A DNA stretch of 64,000 nucleotides from Mangrovimonas sp. TPBH4 (GCF_001280505.1 NZ_LBIO01000050.1:124001-188000); one strand, 5' to 3'; positions 15,840 through 24,162 are shown, numbered from the stretch's first letter. Made by a program: numbers and translations. Notes: generated by a model not told the origin, from the letters alone.

Positions 15840-16706
15840 TTAGTCTTCCTTTTTAAAAATAGTTTTAAGGCCGTTATAGGCTGCTAAATGTAGGATGTTT
15901 GCGTGATTTTCGTCTTCAAATACTTCCAAAGTTGAAGTTATTGATTCGTTTTCGCTGCTTTGAAGTAGTGTGTAAAGTGCGTTGGCCTCACGCTGCATGA
16001 TTTCATCTTCTTTTCCTCCAACTGCGATAAAAATATTTTTGGAAACCTTGTAGTTGGCGTGTATAATGGCAGGCTGTTTTTTCAAAAGTGCTTCTTCATC
16101 CCACCATAAACTAGGGCTTACAATTAGATAATTGTTGAAGAGATGAGGTTTTGTGAATAGAATTTCGGTGGCCAAAAGTCCTCCTAAGGATTGCCCTATA
16201 AGGGTTTTGGTTCTAGTGGTTCTGTAAGTTTTTTCAATGAATGGCTGTAATTCCATCTCAATGAAATTTATAAATTTTTCAGAGCCTCCTGCGGTTGGGA
16301 AATTTTGTGAATGATCTGCTACGCTAGGCAGGAAAGTAAAATCACGTTTTCTATCTATGTTGGCAATGCCCACGACGATGGATTCTGGAACCATGTCAAT
16401 CCACAAAAAGGAAGCAAATTGTACCAAACCGGAAATGTGAATGAAATCTTCTTCCCTGGATCCATCCAATAGATAAATTACGGGATAGTCTTTATGAGTG
16501 GCCTTTTGATAGCTATTGGGCAGATATACATTGACAATACGGTCTTCGTCCAACACCGAAGAGTACATGGTTACTTGATCTCCAATTTCGAAGGGTTTGG
16601 TTTCAGCTACTTCACTGGGTTGCGTGTCATGATGTAATAAGTCAATTTGCGAAAAACTACTTTTTGAGATTGAAAATATAATTAAAAATATACCGAAGTA
16701 TTTCAT
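15840..16706 (-). CDS. Secreted alpha/beta hydrolase, esterase (COG2819 type)
   Basis: A 288-residue exported protein with signal peptide MKYFGIFLIIFSISKSSFSQ. The putative esterase fold shows YLLDGSREEDFIH, nucleophile Ser in GQSLGGLLA, and the catalytic His in DENHANI near the end. Such proteins include siderophore esterases and other carboxylesterases; the substrate is not known. It lies 21 bases after the DEAD helicase gene on the same strand and its stop is directly adjacent to the convergent anti-sigma gene. Confidence 0.85.
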   Translation of the reverse strand: MKYFGIFLIIFSISKSSFSQIDLLHHDTQPSEVAETKPFEIGDQVTMYSSVLDEDRIVNVYLPNSYQKATHKDYPVIYLLDGSREEDFIHISGLVQFASFLWIDMVPESIVVGIANIDRKRDFTFLPSVADHSQNFPTAGGSEKFINFIEMELQPFIEKTYRTTRTKTLIGQSLGGLLATEILFTKPHLFNNYLIVSPSLWWDEEALLKKQPAIIHANYKVSKNIFIAVGGKEDEIMQREANALYTLLQSSENESITSTLEVFEDENHANILHLAAYNGLKTIFKKED

Positions 16707-16727
16707 TGTCTATTTGAGGGTTAACTA

Positions 16728-17969
16728 TTAATACCAGCGTTTCTTTTTCTTTTTGGAACCTTGGCCTTTTCTTCCTTTCTTGTGTTTGCTCCCAGTATTT
16801 TTGGAGCGGTGGACTTCAGGCTTCGCTTTGGGGTCTAGAGGATAAGGATGATTTTCCTCTACTGGTATTTGAACATTTATTAATTGTTGAATGGATTTAA
16901 TATAAGTTTTTTCGTCGGCAGAACAAAGGGAATAGGCATGTCCAATATTTCCGGCCCTACCAGTTCTTCCAATGCGATGCACATAGGTTTCTGGAACATT
17001 GGGTAAATCAAAATTGATTACCGCATCCAGTTCGTTAATGTCTATTCCACGAGCAGCAACATCTGTTGCAATTAAAATGTTGACATAGCCATTTTTAAAT
17101 TTCTTTAAAGCTTCCTGTCTGTCATTTTGCGTTTTATCCCCATGTATGGTTTCTACTTTGTAACCATTTTTAAGCAGGGTTTGCTCTAATTTGTCCACAC
17201 CAAATTTGGTACGTCTAAAAATTAGAATGCTACCTTTAATTGTATTCCGTAATAAGTGTAAACAAAGTTCAATTTTATTGCGCTTAGGAACGTAGTAAAG
17301 AATTTGGCCAACATCTTTTGCTGCGGAAGAAGTAGGAGTGACTTCAATACGTTGCGGTGACTTTAAAATGGTATTGGCCAGTTGTTCTACCTTATATGGC
17401 ATGGTGGCAGAGAACAGTAAAATCTGTTTTCCTTCAGGGCATAAACGCTCTATTTTCTTAACATCATCTATAAAGCCCATATCCAACATTAAGTCGGCTT
17501 CGTCCAAAACCAAGGTTTCTACGTAATCAAGATTAATGATGTCTTGTTTGTGCAGATCCAATAAGCGCCCTGGTGTGGCAACTAAAATGTCCACTCCCTT
17601 TTTCAATACATCTATTTGCGGTTCTATGGAAGTACCTCCGTAGATTACGGTGGAACGTAGATTTGTGTAAGTACTGTAAGTCTTAAAGTTTTCTCCTATC
17701 TGTATGGCTAATTCCCTTGTAGGGCTAACAACCAAAGCTCTTATTTTTTTACCTTTTTTAGGGGCGTCTTGCTTGTCAAACAACAATTGAAGAATGGGAA
17801 GAGCAAATGCGGCTGTTTTTCCAGTACCCGTTTGTGCAGAGGCTATTAGATCCTTTCCGCTTAAAACCACGGGAATGGTTTGTTCCTGAATTAATGTAGG
17901 ATCATCATATCCTGCCTCAGCAACAGCTCTTAGGATGGGTTTGTTAAGATTTAAGTCTTTAAATGACAT
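16728..17969 (-). CDS. DEAD-box RNA helicase (RhlE-like)
   Basis: A 413-residue ATP-dependent RNA helicase. All motifs are visible in order: Q motif near the N-terminus (DDPTLIQEQTIP), walker A ASAQTGTGKT, PTRELA, TPGR, DEAD, SAT, then in the second RecA domain IFRRTKFGVD, GDKTQ, ATDVAARGID and HRIGRTGR. The C-terminal 40 residues are very basic (KGRKGQGSKKKKKRWY) and probably bind RNA. These enzymes act in ribosome assembly and mRNA decay. A TATATTTG box lies 17 bases upstream of the ATG. Confidence 0.94.
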   Translation of the reverse strand: MSFKDLNLNKPILRAVAEAGYDDPTLIQEQTIPVVLSGKDLIASAQTGTGKTAAFALPILQLLFDKQDAPKKGKKIRALVVSPTRELAIQIGENFKTYSTYTNLRSTVIYGGTSIEPQIDVLKKGVDILVATPGRLLDLHKQDIINLDYVETLVLDEADLMLDMGFIDDVKKIERLCPEGKQILLFSATMPYKVEQLANTILKSPQRIEVTPTSSAAKDVGQILYYVPKRNKIELCLHLLRNTIKGSILIFRRTKFGVDKLEQTLLKNGYKVETIHGDKTQNDRQEALKKFKNGYVNILIATDVAARGIDINELDAVINFDLPNVPETYVHRIGRTGRAGNIGHAYSLCSADEKTYIKSIQQLINVQIPVEENHPYPLDPKAKPEVHRSKNTGSKHKKGRKGQGSKKKKKRWY

Positions 17970-17985
17970 TTAGGTTTATTTCTGG

Positions 17986-17993
17986 CAAATATA
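17986..17993 (-). promoter_or_regulatory. Predicted -7 box TATATTTG of the DEAD helicase gene
   Basis: Exact TAnnTTTG match on the minus strand, 17 bases before the ATG at 17969. Confidence 0.5.
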
Positions 17994-18126
17994 AGTCAAA
18001 AGTTAAAGCTGAACTTAATTTTAGAGATTGATTTACTGATGTATAGCTTTCTGCAAGCACAAAGTTTCTTACAGGAAATTGAAAGTGCTAACGGTCAATT
18101 AGTTTGCGGTTACAACTCGATTGTTT

Positions 18127-18501
18127 TTATTCCGATTTTTTGTTGAAGTGCGGGGAGACATCCTTATCTACGGCCGTTACAAAGTATTTGGTGTCGCCCC
18201 AAAACGCTAATGTTGTGTAGCGTTCTACATAGGTAACCTTAACATAATTTCCCTGTAGTTCATTGAGTTTCTGTATCACATCATCATCTTTGTCGAGCAC
18301 AGAAAACTTAAATATTTCCGCGCCACTAATCCCTTGGCTGATTTCTCCTTCCCAAGTTTTAAACACAACCCCTTTGTTACTCACTTTAATAAGTTCTCCA
18401 GAACGAGTGCCTTCGCTATAAGGCACGTAGTATACAAACGCAAAATAGGCAGCCAAAAGCAGCACTAAACTGATGACGAATATGGTTAGGATTTTTTTCA
18501 T
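18127..18501 (-). CDS. Small membrane-anchored protein, unknown function
   Basis: A 124-residue protein with a single N-terminal membrane helix (about residues 4-27) and a soluble, probably periplasmic, beta-rich domain (GELIKVSNKGVVFKTWEGEIS, GNYVKVTYVERYTTLAFWGDTKY). The pattern of a small domain with conserved GxVFKTWEGE recalls a conserved Bacteroidota hypothetical family; no catalytic residues can be named. It is 89 bases after the transglutaminase gene, on the same strand, and may be co-transcribed. Confidence 0.7.
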   Translation of the reverse strand: MKKILTIFVISLVLLLAAYFAFVYYVPYSEGTRSGELIKVSNKGVVFKTWEGEISQGISGAEIFKFSVLDKDDDVIQKLNELQGNYVKVTYVERYTTLAFWGDTKYFVTAVDKDVSPHFNKKSE

Positions 18502-18590
18502 AGTTGAAAAAGATAAAGACTTACGTAAGATTAAAAATAACAGTTTTTTTGTTGATATACAATTTCTTACGTTTGGCTGTTTCCGGTTTT

Positions 18591-19592
18591 TTACTTAGTG
18601 ACCTCAATAGTATAAGTGGCTACAATGTCTTTGCCAATTTTTAGATGAACGTCATAAATTCCTTTGTGGTTAAAGTTGGTTTTAAAGGAAATGTACCCGT
18701 TTTCGATTTTAAGGTCGTAAATTTTTAAAGTCTGTTCCTGTGAGCTGGTAAAATAGACCAGTGAAATATTGTTGTTTGAAATTTCCTTGGGGCTTTTAAA
18801 GCTGAAGTTGAGGTCTTCCTCTTTTTTTATGGACGTATTTAAATTAATTGGAGTTACCGATTGTATTTGGTGCTGAAATGTTTCTCCGTAAACCATAGGA
18901 GAAGAGGTGAAATCTTCTCTAGATACGGTGTCTGTCAATACCCATTGTTGGTCAACAGGAAAGTGGTTTTTTGCAAACAAAATGGGGTCGGTTAAAAAGT
19001 ACCCATCGTTATAATCTTTTACAAAAGTATAGCCCATCGTGTAGCCACTAGACCAAGTGGCATCACACAAATACCATTTGCCGTTTAGGTTTACAGCATT
19101 CCAAGAATGGTTGGTCATTTCCAGTTCCTCAACATTGGAGTTAACAGTTCTGCCATAACCATCAATAATTTTACAATCAATATTGGCCAAAAAACAAAGT
19201 TCCTTAATCAGATAGGCATAGCCAGTGCACATAGTTTTTTTGTGCTTCAATAACTTTTTAAAGGCAATTTTTTTGTACTCTTCATTCCACATGGAATAAG
19301 CTGCGCTATCACCATGCATTTTTTTACGCTTTCTATCAACTTTGTTGTGTTGATTGCTGTCTCCATTGATATTGTGGCATACCCAAAAGTAAATAGCTCT
19401 AAATTTTTCAACATCGGTGGAAAGATTTGCTGTTAGTTGGTGGGCAAGCAAACCAAGGTTTTTCAAATCTGCTCCTTGGTGAAGTTTGGCCGTATTATCT
19501 GCCTTTGTGAAATCGATATGGACAAAATCCGATAGTTGGGCTTTAGAGCTATTTATATAGAAAATTGAAATTAAAACAACGAGGTATTTCAT
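18591..19592 (-). CDS. Secreted transglutaminase-like protein
   Basis: A 333-residue exported protein: signal peptide ending NSSKAQ, then a transglutaminase-like cysteine protease fold. The catalytic Cys is in KTMCTGYAYLIKEL, the His in NHSWNAVNLNGKWYL and the Asp in LCDATW. A beta-rich domain (NISLVYFTSSQEQTLKIYDLK) follows to the C-terminus. Such KYSS/transglutaminase-core proteins can be peptidases or cross-linkers. Fifteen bases separate it from the upstream gene with the cysteine-cluster domain, so they form an operon. Confidence 0.85.
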   Translation of the reverse strand: MKYLVVLISIFYINSSKAQLSDFVHIDFTKADNTAKLHQGADLKNLGLLAHQLTANLSTDVEKFRAIYFWVCHNINGDSNQHNKVDRKRKKMHGDSAAYSMWNEEYKKIAFKKLLKHKKTMCTGYAYLIKELCFLANIDCKIIDGYGRTVNSNVEELEMTNHSWNAVNLNGKWYLCDATWSSGYTMGYTFVKDYNDGYFLTDPILFAKNHFPVDQQWVLTDTVSREDFTSSPMVYGETFQHQIQSVTPINLNTSIKKEEDLNFSFKSPKEISNNNISLVYFTSSQEQTLKIYDLKIENGYISFKTNFNHKGIYDVHLKIGKDIVATYTIEVTK

Positions 19593-19607
19593 ATAGAGTA
19601 GATTGGG

Positions 19608-20288
19608 TTAGCGTCTTTTGGATTTATACACTTTTTTGACGGCCACTTTGCCTAAAATCATGCATTCAGTCATTGACATATTTACCTTTAGAGTGACATT
19701 GGATGCTGTTTGGTCATTGGTAATTACCAACTTCTGAGATTCCATGCCCACGTAACTGAACACTAAAACATCTCCTTTTTTTAGTTTGATAGGGAATTCA
19801 AAATTGCCATCAAAATCGGTGCTGGTGCCTATGGAAGTGCCTTGCAATACAACATTCACTCCTGGTAATGGGGCTTCATTATCAGACACAGTTCCCTTTA
19901 CCACAAAAGTCTTTTGAAACGACGAATCCTGAATTTTGGACGGTGGATTTTCTGTAGTTGCTGTTTTTGGCTGTATGGTTTGTGATTGCGCAGAGTTGAG
20001 TGCAAATAAGGATAAAAATGTAAAGGCCAATCCATTTAAAAAGTTTGATGTTCTCTTGATTGGTATTGTAGGTTGGTGGGCCGTCAATTGCGAGCTTTTG
20101 AATCGGCCACAAACGTTTTGAGTTGCATTGTTTTTGAAATAATCCGTGATTTCTTGGGAGTCCATTCCTGTAAAGTCTACTACTTCTGTTTTACAGGAGT
20201 TGCAAAATCCGCCTTTGCAGGTAGGAGAAAATTCATTGTAGTTCTCTTGACATGGAGTCTCAATGCTTAAGTTGAATTGCTTGTTCAT
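19608..20288 (-). CDS. Membrane protein with N-terminal Cys cluster and CarboxypepD-like domain
   Basis: A 226-residue protein from ATG at 20288. Residues 1-65 form a small cytosolic-type domain with clustered cysteines (TPC, PTCKGGFCNSCKTEVVDF, then NVCGRF), a pattern of Bacteroidota-specific proteins that could hold a metal. One membrane helix follows (NFLNGLAFTFLSLFALNSAQ) and then a carboxypeptidase D regulatory-like domain (FVVKGTVSDNEAPLPGVNVV, GTSTDFDGNFEFP). A TAGGTTTG box at 20315 lies inside the longer frame to 20330, supporting the shorter start. It is first gene of an operon with the transglutaminase. The function is unknown. Confidence 0.72.
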   Translation of the reverse strand: MNKQFNLSIETPCQENYNEFSPTCKGGFCNSCKTEVVDFTGMDSQEITDYFKNNATQNVCGRFKSSQLTAHQPTIPIKRTSNFLNGLAFTFLSLFALNSAQSQTIQPKTATTENPPSKIQDSSFQKTFVVKGTVSDNEAPLPGVNVVLQGTSIGTSTDFDGNFEFPIKLKKGDVLVFSYVGMESQKLVITNDQTASNVTLKVNMSMTECMILGKVAVKKVYKSKRR

Positions 20289-20314
20289 GATGTTAGATTT
20301 AAAAGTTAATACTT

Positions 20315-20322
20315 CAAACCTA
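20315..20322 (-). promoter_or_regulatory. Predicted -7 box TAGGTTTG
   Basis: Exact TAnnTTTG match on the minus strand, 27 bases before the ATG at 20288. It argues against a start at 20330. Confidence 0.5.
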
Positions 20323-20410
20323 CTAGGCAATTCATGATTTTAAAAAGGGAACTTAGTAAATGGGATTGTTTGTTGAGTAAACGGTGTTTTTTGAAAAGGG
20401 TATAAAATGA

Positions 20411-20438
20411 AAATCCTCCCTTTTCACAGGGAGGATTT
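20411..20438 (-). terminator. Terminator of htpG
   Basis: Stem AAATCCTCCC/GGGAGGATTT, 24 bases after the htpG stop at 20462, with four T on the minus strand. Confidence 0.78.
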
Positions 20439-20461
20439 GCAAATGATATATTATAAATGAC

Positions 20462-22369
20462 CTATTTGATCATTTGGTAGCTTCGTTTGATGAAGTTGGT
20501 AAGTTCTTCACCTTTTAAAAGACCTTGTGACAATCTTGCCAAATCTAAACTTTGATTGATCAAACGCTCTTGCTCATCTTTGGCTTCGGTGTCCAAAATT
20601 TGGCCTACTAATTCAGCATTAGTATTTACCACCAAATTGTACATTTCTGGCATATTGCCCATTCCAAACATACCACCGCCAGTAGCTTGCATCTCTTTCA
20701 TACGGCGCATAAACTCTGGTTGCGTAATCATGAAAGGAGCAGCGTCGCTATCCATGGCTTCCAATTGCACCATGAATTTTTCTGAAGGAATCGTCTCTTT
20801 CAACAAGGTGTCCAAAGCAGTTTTTTGCTCTTCAGATAGTTTAGAGATTTTTGTGTCTTCCTTCTTGATCAAGTTGTCAATATGGTCTGCATCTACACGT
20901 GAGAATGAAATATTCTCCTTAGAGGTTTCCAGCTTTTGCATCAAGTGGCTCACAATTGGAGAATCCAACAACAATACCTCATAACCTTTCGCTTTGGCGC
21001 TTTCAATATAACTGTGTTGCTCGTCTTTGTTGGAAGCATAAAGAATCACCGTTTTATTGTCCTTATCCGTTTGGTTATCTTTGATCTTGTCAATCAATTC
21101 TTGGTAAGTGTAATACGTACCGTCTACAGTTGGATATAGGGCGAATGCATCTGCTTTTTCAAAGAATTTTTCTTCAGAAAGCATTCCGTACTCAATTACA
21201 ATCTTGATGTCATCCCATTTTTGTTCGAAGTCTTCACGGTTGTTGTTGAACAAGGATTTCAGCTTGTCCGCTACCTTACGTGTGATGTATGATGAAATCT
21301 TTTTCACCGCACCGTCTGCCTGTAAATAACTACGAGACACGTTCAACGGAATGTCTGGAGAATCGATAACCCCTTTCAACATCGTTAAGAATTCAGGAAC
21401 GATACCTTCTACATTGTCCGTTACAAACACTTGGTTTTGGTACAATTGAATTTTATCCTTTTGAATGCTTAAATCGTTGGTCATTTTAGGGAAATACAAA
21501 ATCCCAGTTAAGTTGAACGGATAGTCAACATTCAAATGGATGTGGAATAAAGGCTCCTCAAATTGCATAGGATACAATTCTCTATAGAAGTCCTTATAAT
21601 CCTGGTCTTCCAAATCGGTTGGTTGCTTGGTCCAAGCTGGATTTGGATTGTTGATGATGTTGTCTACAGTAATTTGCTTGTGAGGCTCTGTAGTTTCTTT
21701 TCCGTCTTTATCGGTAGTTGTTTTAGGCGTGAAATCTGGATCGTTTACCTCCTTGGTTCCAAATTTGATTGGAATAGGCATAAACTTGTTGTATTTCAAC
21801 AACAGCTCTTTAATTCTGGATTCTTCCAAGAATTCGGTTGAATCGTCTGCAATATGAAGAATGATTTCTGTCCCTCTTTCGGCTTTGTCATGAGGCTCCA
21901 TTGTAAATTGAGGCGATCCGTCGCAAGTCCAATGTGCTGCTGGCTCATCTTTGAAAGATTTGGTAATGATTTCCACTTTATCAGCAACCATAAAGGCAGA
22001 GTAGAACCCTAGACCAAAATGTCCGATGATTCCAGAATCTTTTGCAGAATCTTTGTACTTGTCCAAAAACTCTTCGGCACCAGAAAAAGCCACTTCGTTA
22101 ATGTACTTTTCAACCTCCTCGGCAGTCATACCAAGACCTTGGTCTATAATGTGAAGTTTCTTGGCATCTTTATCAATTTTTACTTCAATTTGTGGGGTGC
22201 CGTATTCAACTTTCGCCTCTCCAATATTGGCTAGGTGCTTTAGTTTTAGGGTAGCGTCCGTCGCATTACTGATTAACTCGCGTAAAAAGATTTCGTGATC
22301 GCTGTATAAGAATTTTTTGATCAACGGAAAGATGTTTTCAACCGAAACATTAATATTTCCTTTTGCCAT
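20462..22369 (-). CDS. htpG: Molecular chaperone HtpG (Hsp90)
   Basis: A 635-residue cytoplasmic Hsp90 chaperone. The N-terminal GHKL ATPase domain shows FLRELISNATDATLKL (catalytic Glu and Asn), DQGLGMTAEEV and GHFGLGFYSAFMVAD. The middle domain has NVSRSYLQADGAVKKI with the catalytic-loop Arg, and the C-terminal dimerisation domain ends in a partly conserved LARLSQGLLKGEEL. The length is normal for the bacterial family. Monocistronic, with its own terminator; no CIRCE-like repeat is seen in the 236 bases upstream. Confidence 0.97.
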   Translation of the reverse strand: MAKGNINVSVENIFPLIKKFLYSDHEIFLRELISNATDATLKLKHLANIGEAKVEYGTPQIEVKIDKDAKKLHIIDQGLGMTAEEVEKYINEVAFSGAEEFLDKYKDSAKDSGIIGHFGLGFYSAFMVADKVEIITKSFKDEPAAHWTCDGSPQFTMEPHDKAERGTEIILHIADDSTEFLEESRIKELLLKYNKFMPIPIKFGTKEVNDPDFTPKTTTDKDGKETTEPHKQITVDNIINNPNPAWTKQPTDLEDQDYKDFYRELYPMQFEEPLFHIHLNVDYPFNLTGILYFPKMTNDLSIQKDKIQLYQNQVFVTDNVEGIVPEFLTMLKGVIDSPDIPLNVSRSYLQADGAVKKISSYITRKVADKLKSLFNNNREDFEQKWDDIKIVIEYGMLSEEKFFEKADAFALYPTVDGTYYTYQELIDKIKDNQTDKDNKTVILYASNKDEQHSYIESAKAKGYEVLLLDSPIVSHLMQKLETSKENISFSRVDADHIDNLIKKEDTKISKLSEEQKTALDTLLKETIPSEKFMVQLEAMDSDAAPFMITQPEFMRRMKEMQATGGGMFGMGNMPEMYNLVVNTNAELVGQILDTEAKDEQERLINQSLDLARLSQGLLKGEELTNFIKRSYQMIK

Positions 22370-22546
22370 GATATCTAAATTTTAATGTATTTATAATTTT
22401 CTTGGAACAGGACAAAAAAAGTACCAAGACCAAAAAGGTGACAAACTGACATTGTGAATAGGAAATAATGCCTTTGTGTGGAAGAAATCTTTTAAGGGTT
22501 TAGTTTAAAAAAGATGGAATAATGATTAAATTTACACCTTGTTTTT

Positions 22547-22568
22547 TGTCATTTTTTCAAAAATGACA
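22547..22568. repeat. 10-bp inverted repeat upstream of the FabH-like gene
   Basis: TGTCATTTTT (22547-22556) and AAAAATGACA (22559-22568) are perfect inverted copies with a two-base centre, 38 bases before the ATG. It lies just after a near-consensus -7 box TAAATTTA (22527-22534), so it is a candidate operator or a leader hairpin. Confidence 0.4.
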
Positions 22569-22605
22569 GTGAAGCAGTTCGATTTGATTAAAATAATAAG
22601 GATTT

Positions 22606-23616
22606 ATGTACAATTCAAAAATAGTTGGTCTAGGGCATTATGTGCCCGATAATGTGGTAACTAATGACGATTTATCCAAAATGATGGATACCAACGACGC
22701 CTGGATTCAAGAGCGTACAGGTATTAAGGAACGTCGTTGGGTTGAAGACAAAACAGGAGATACCACATCCACGATGGGTGTGAAGGCGGCAGAAATAGCC
22801 ATAGAACGTGCCGGAATAGACAAAAACGATATCGATTTTATTGTATTTGCCACCTTAAGCCCCGATTATTATTTCCCTGGACCTGGGGTTGCCGTTCAAA
22901 AAGCTTTGGGCATTAAAACCGTGGGAGCCTTGGATATTAGAAACCAATGTTCGGGATTTGTTTATGGAATTTCCATCGCCGATCAATATATTAAAACAGG
23001 GATGTATAAAAACGTGTTGGTGATTGGTAGTGAGGTACACTCAAGAGGTTTGGATAAAACCACCAGAGGAAGAGGCGTATCTGTGATTTTTGGAGATGGA
23101 GCGGGAGCCGCTGTGTTGAGTAGGGAAGAAGATCCAACCAAAGGCGTTTTATCTACGCATTTACATTCTGAAGGTGAGCATGCCGAAGAGTTGAGCTTAA
23201 TTGCACCTGGAATGGGAAAACGTTGGGTAAGTGACATTTTAAGGGACAACGACCCTGACGATGTTAGTTATATGCCACATATGAACGGGCAGTTTGTATT
23301 CAAAAATGCGGTAGTTCGTTTTAGTGAAGTGATTATGGAGGGATTGATGAAGAACAACCTGCAGGTTTCCGACATTGATATGTTGATTCCGCATCAGGCC
23401 AATTTGAGAATTTCACAGTTCATCCAGAATAAATTTAAGTTGAATGACGACCAGGTGTTCAACAATATCCAAAGTTACGGAAACACGACAGCGGCTTCCA
23501 TTCCTATTGCGTTAACCGAAGCTTGGGAACAAAACAAAATTAAGGAAGGTGATTTAGTAGTGTTGGCCGCTTTTGGAAGTGGCTTTACTTGGGGAAGTGT
23601 GGTTATTAAGTGGTAA
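22606..23616 (+). CDS. 3-oxoacyl-ACP synthase III-like enzyme (FabH family)
   Basis: A 336-residue thiolase-fold condensing enzyme. The triad is Cys in NQCSGF, His in PHQAN and Asn in YGNTTAAS. The N-terminus MYNSKIVGLGHYVPDN is that of the KASIII group. It would start fatty acid or other acyl chains from an acyl-CoA and malonyl-ACP. The typical housekeeping neighbours (rpmF, plsX, accB) are absent, so it could be a second copy with other acyl specificity. An inverted repeat lies upstream. A hairpin 36 bases after the stop ends the transcript. Confidence 0.9.
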   Translation: MYNSKIVGLGHYVPDNVVTNDDLSKMMDTNDAWIQERTGIKERRWVEDKTGDTTSTMGVKAAEIAIERAGIDKNDIDFIVFATLSPDYYFPGPGVAVQKALGIKTVGALDIRNQCSGFVYGISIADQYIKTGMYKNVLVIGSEVHSRGLDKTTRGRGVSVIFGDGAGAAVLSREEDPTKGVLSTHLHSEGEHAEELSLIAPGMGKRWVSDILRDNDPDDVSYMPHMNGQFVFKNAVVRFSEVIMEGLMKNNLQVSDIDMLIPHQANLRISQFIQNKFKLNDDQVFNNIQSYGNTTAASIPIALTEAWEQNKIKEGDLVVLAAFGSGFTWGSVVIKW

Positions 23617-23651
23617 TCACTTTTCAGTAACATAATGACCATTCATAAAAT

Positions 23652-23684
23652 AAAAAGCCCGTGACTGAGAATCACGGGCTTTTC
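23652..23684. terminator. Terminator of the FabH-like gene (hairpin 1)
   Basis: Stem AGCCCGTGA/TCACGGGCT with A run and T run on both sides, 36 bases after the stop at 23616. The minus-strand T run is longer, so it may end a minus-strand transcript too. Confidence 0.8.
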
Positions 23685-23828
23685 AGCTATTAACCAACCT
23701 TACTAACACTAAAACTATAAAAATACTTCTGTTGATTAACTTTAAAACTTATCACTACACTATAGACGTTGAAATTTGAATTTTATTTCATTAATTAACA
23801 CTTTTAACGTTAATTAACATTTAAGCTA

Positions 23829-23855
23829 AAACCCAGGGCCTAAGCACCTGGGTTT
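23829..23855 (-). terminator. Hairpin 2, probable terminator of small RNA B
   Basis: Perfect 9-bp stem AAACCCAGG/CCTGGGTTT with a nine-base loop and four T on the minus strand. Confidence 0.6.
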
Positions 23856-23887
23856 GTAAAATCCAACATTTACCAAATCAACGAATC

Positions 23888-23912
23888 TTAATTGATGAAG
23901 GCTAATTCAAAT
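23888..23912 (-). repeat. 25-nt repeat, copy 1
   Basis: Identical to 24040-24064 over 25 bases, from TTAATTGATG to TAATTCAAAT on the plus strand; similarity continues for about eight bases more. Confidence 0.9.
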
Positions 23913-23947
23913 TAATTAAACTCAGTTGAGGAACTGTGTATAAAAAA

Positions 23948-23972
23948 GACGGTTTAAAAAATTGTTTGTTAC
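23948..23972 (-). promoter_or_regulatory. ECF-type promoter of small RNA B (GTAAC-N16-CGTC)
   Basis: On the minus strand GTAAC (23968-23972) and CGTC (23948-23951) are 16 bp apart, followed by TTTTTTATAC. The spacing is the same as in the promoter of the outer-membrane receptor gene at 26688 and one base shorter than at the sigma locus. Confidence 0.5.
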
Positions 23973-23988
23973 AGTTTTGGAAAGAAAA

Positions 23989-24014
23989 AAAGACCCCAAA
24001 AAAATGAGGTCTTT
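23989..24014 (-). terminator. Hairpin 3, probable terminator of small RNA A
   Basis: Stem AAAGACC/GGTCTTT followed on the minus strand by a seven-base T run; the plus strand has only three T, so the orientation is clear. Confidence 0.65.
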
Positions 24015-24039
24015 CAAGTTGATTATTCTTTTGAGTTTT

Positions 24040-24064
24040 TTAATTGATGAAGGCTAATTCAAAT
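24040..24064 (-). repeat. 25-nt repeat, copy 2
   Basis: Identical to 23888-23912. In this copy the outer bases AATTGAT and ATCAATT can pair around a 14-nt loop. Confidence 0.9.
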
Positions 24065-24093
24065 CAATTTAAACATGCAGAAGTAATCGATTG

Positions 24094-24101
24094 CAAAGAT
24101 A
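24094..24101 (-). promoter_or_regulatory. -7 box TATCTTTG of small RNA A
   Basis: Exact TAnnTTTG match on the minus strand in a gene-free stretch; the -33 element is weak. Confidence 0.5.
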
Positions 24102-24162
24102 CCCTCAGAAAGGAGAAAAATTAACATATCATTAAAATAATAACATTATTTTAACAATAGTG

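Larger units (their letters stand above)
23826..23940 (-). ncRNA. Candidate small RNA B (25-nt core shared with RNA A)
   Basis: Predicted on the minus strand from about 23940 to the hairpin at 23829-23855, about 115 nt. An ECF-type promoter (GTAAC at 23968-23972, CGTC at 23948-23951, 16 bp apart) lies just upstream. It contains at 23888-23912 the 25-nt core also present at 24040-24064. The core begins about 28 nt after the predicted start, almost as in RNA A. No ORF is open through it. No known RNA family is recognised. Confidence 0.45.
23985..24088 (-). ncRNA. Candidate small RNA A (25-nt core shared with RNA B)
   Basis: Predicted on the minus strand from about 24088, after the exact -7 box TATCTTTG (24094-24101), to the T run of the hairpin at 23989-24014, about 104 nt. 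The shared 25-nt core is at 24040-24064, about 24 nt from the start. The only start codon inside opens a five-codon ORF (ATG at about 24076). No known RNA family is recognised. Confidence 0.48.

Noticed and set aside
18063-18126. GTAAC-N15-CGTT resembling an ECF promoter on the minus strand
   Set aside because: Spacing is too short and the -10 lacks the CGTC of the other four sites.
23888-24064. Minus-strand reading of the 25-nt core as a peptide end (FELAFIN, then stop)
   Set aside because: The frame has stops just before it in both copies, so it is not coding.
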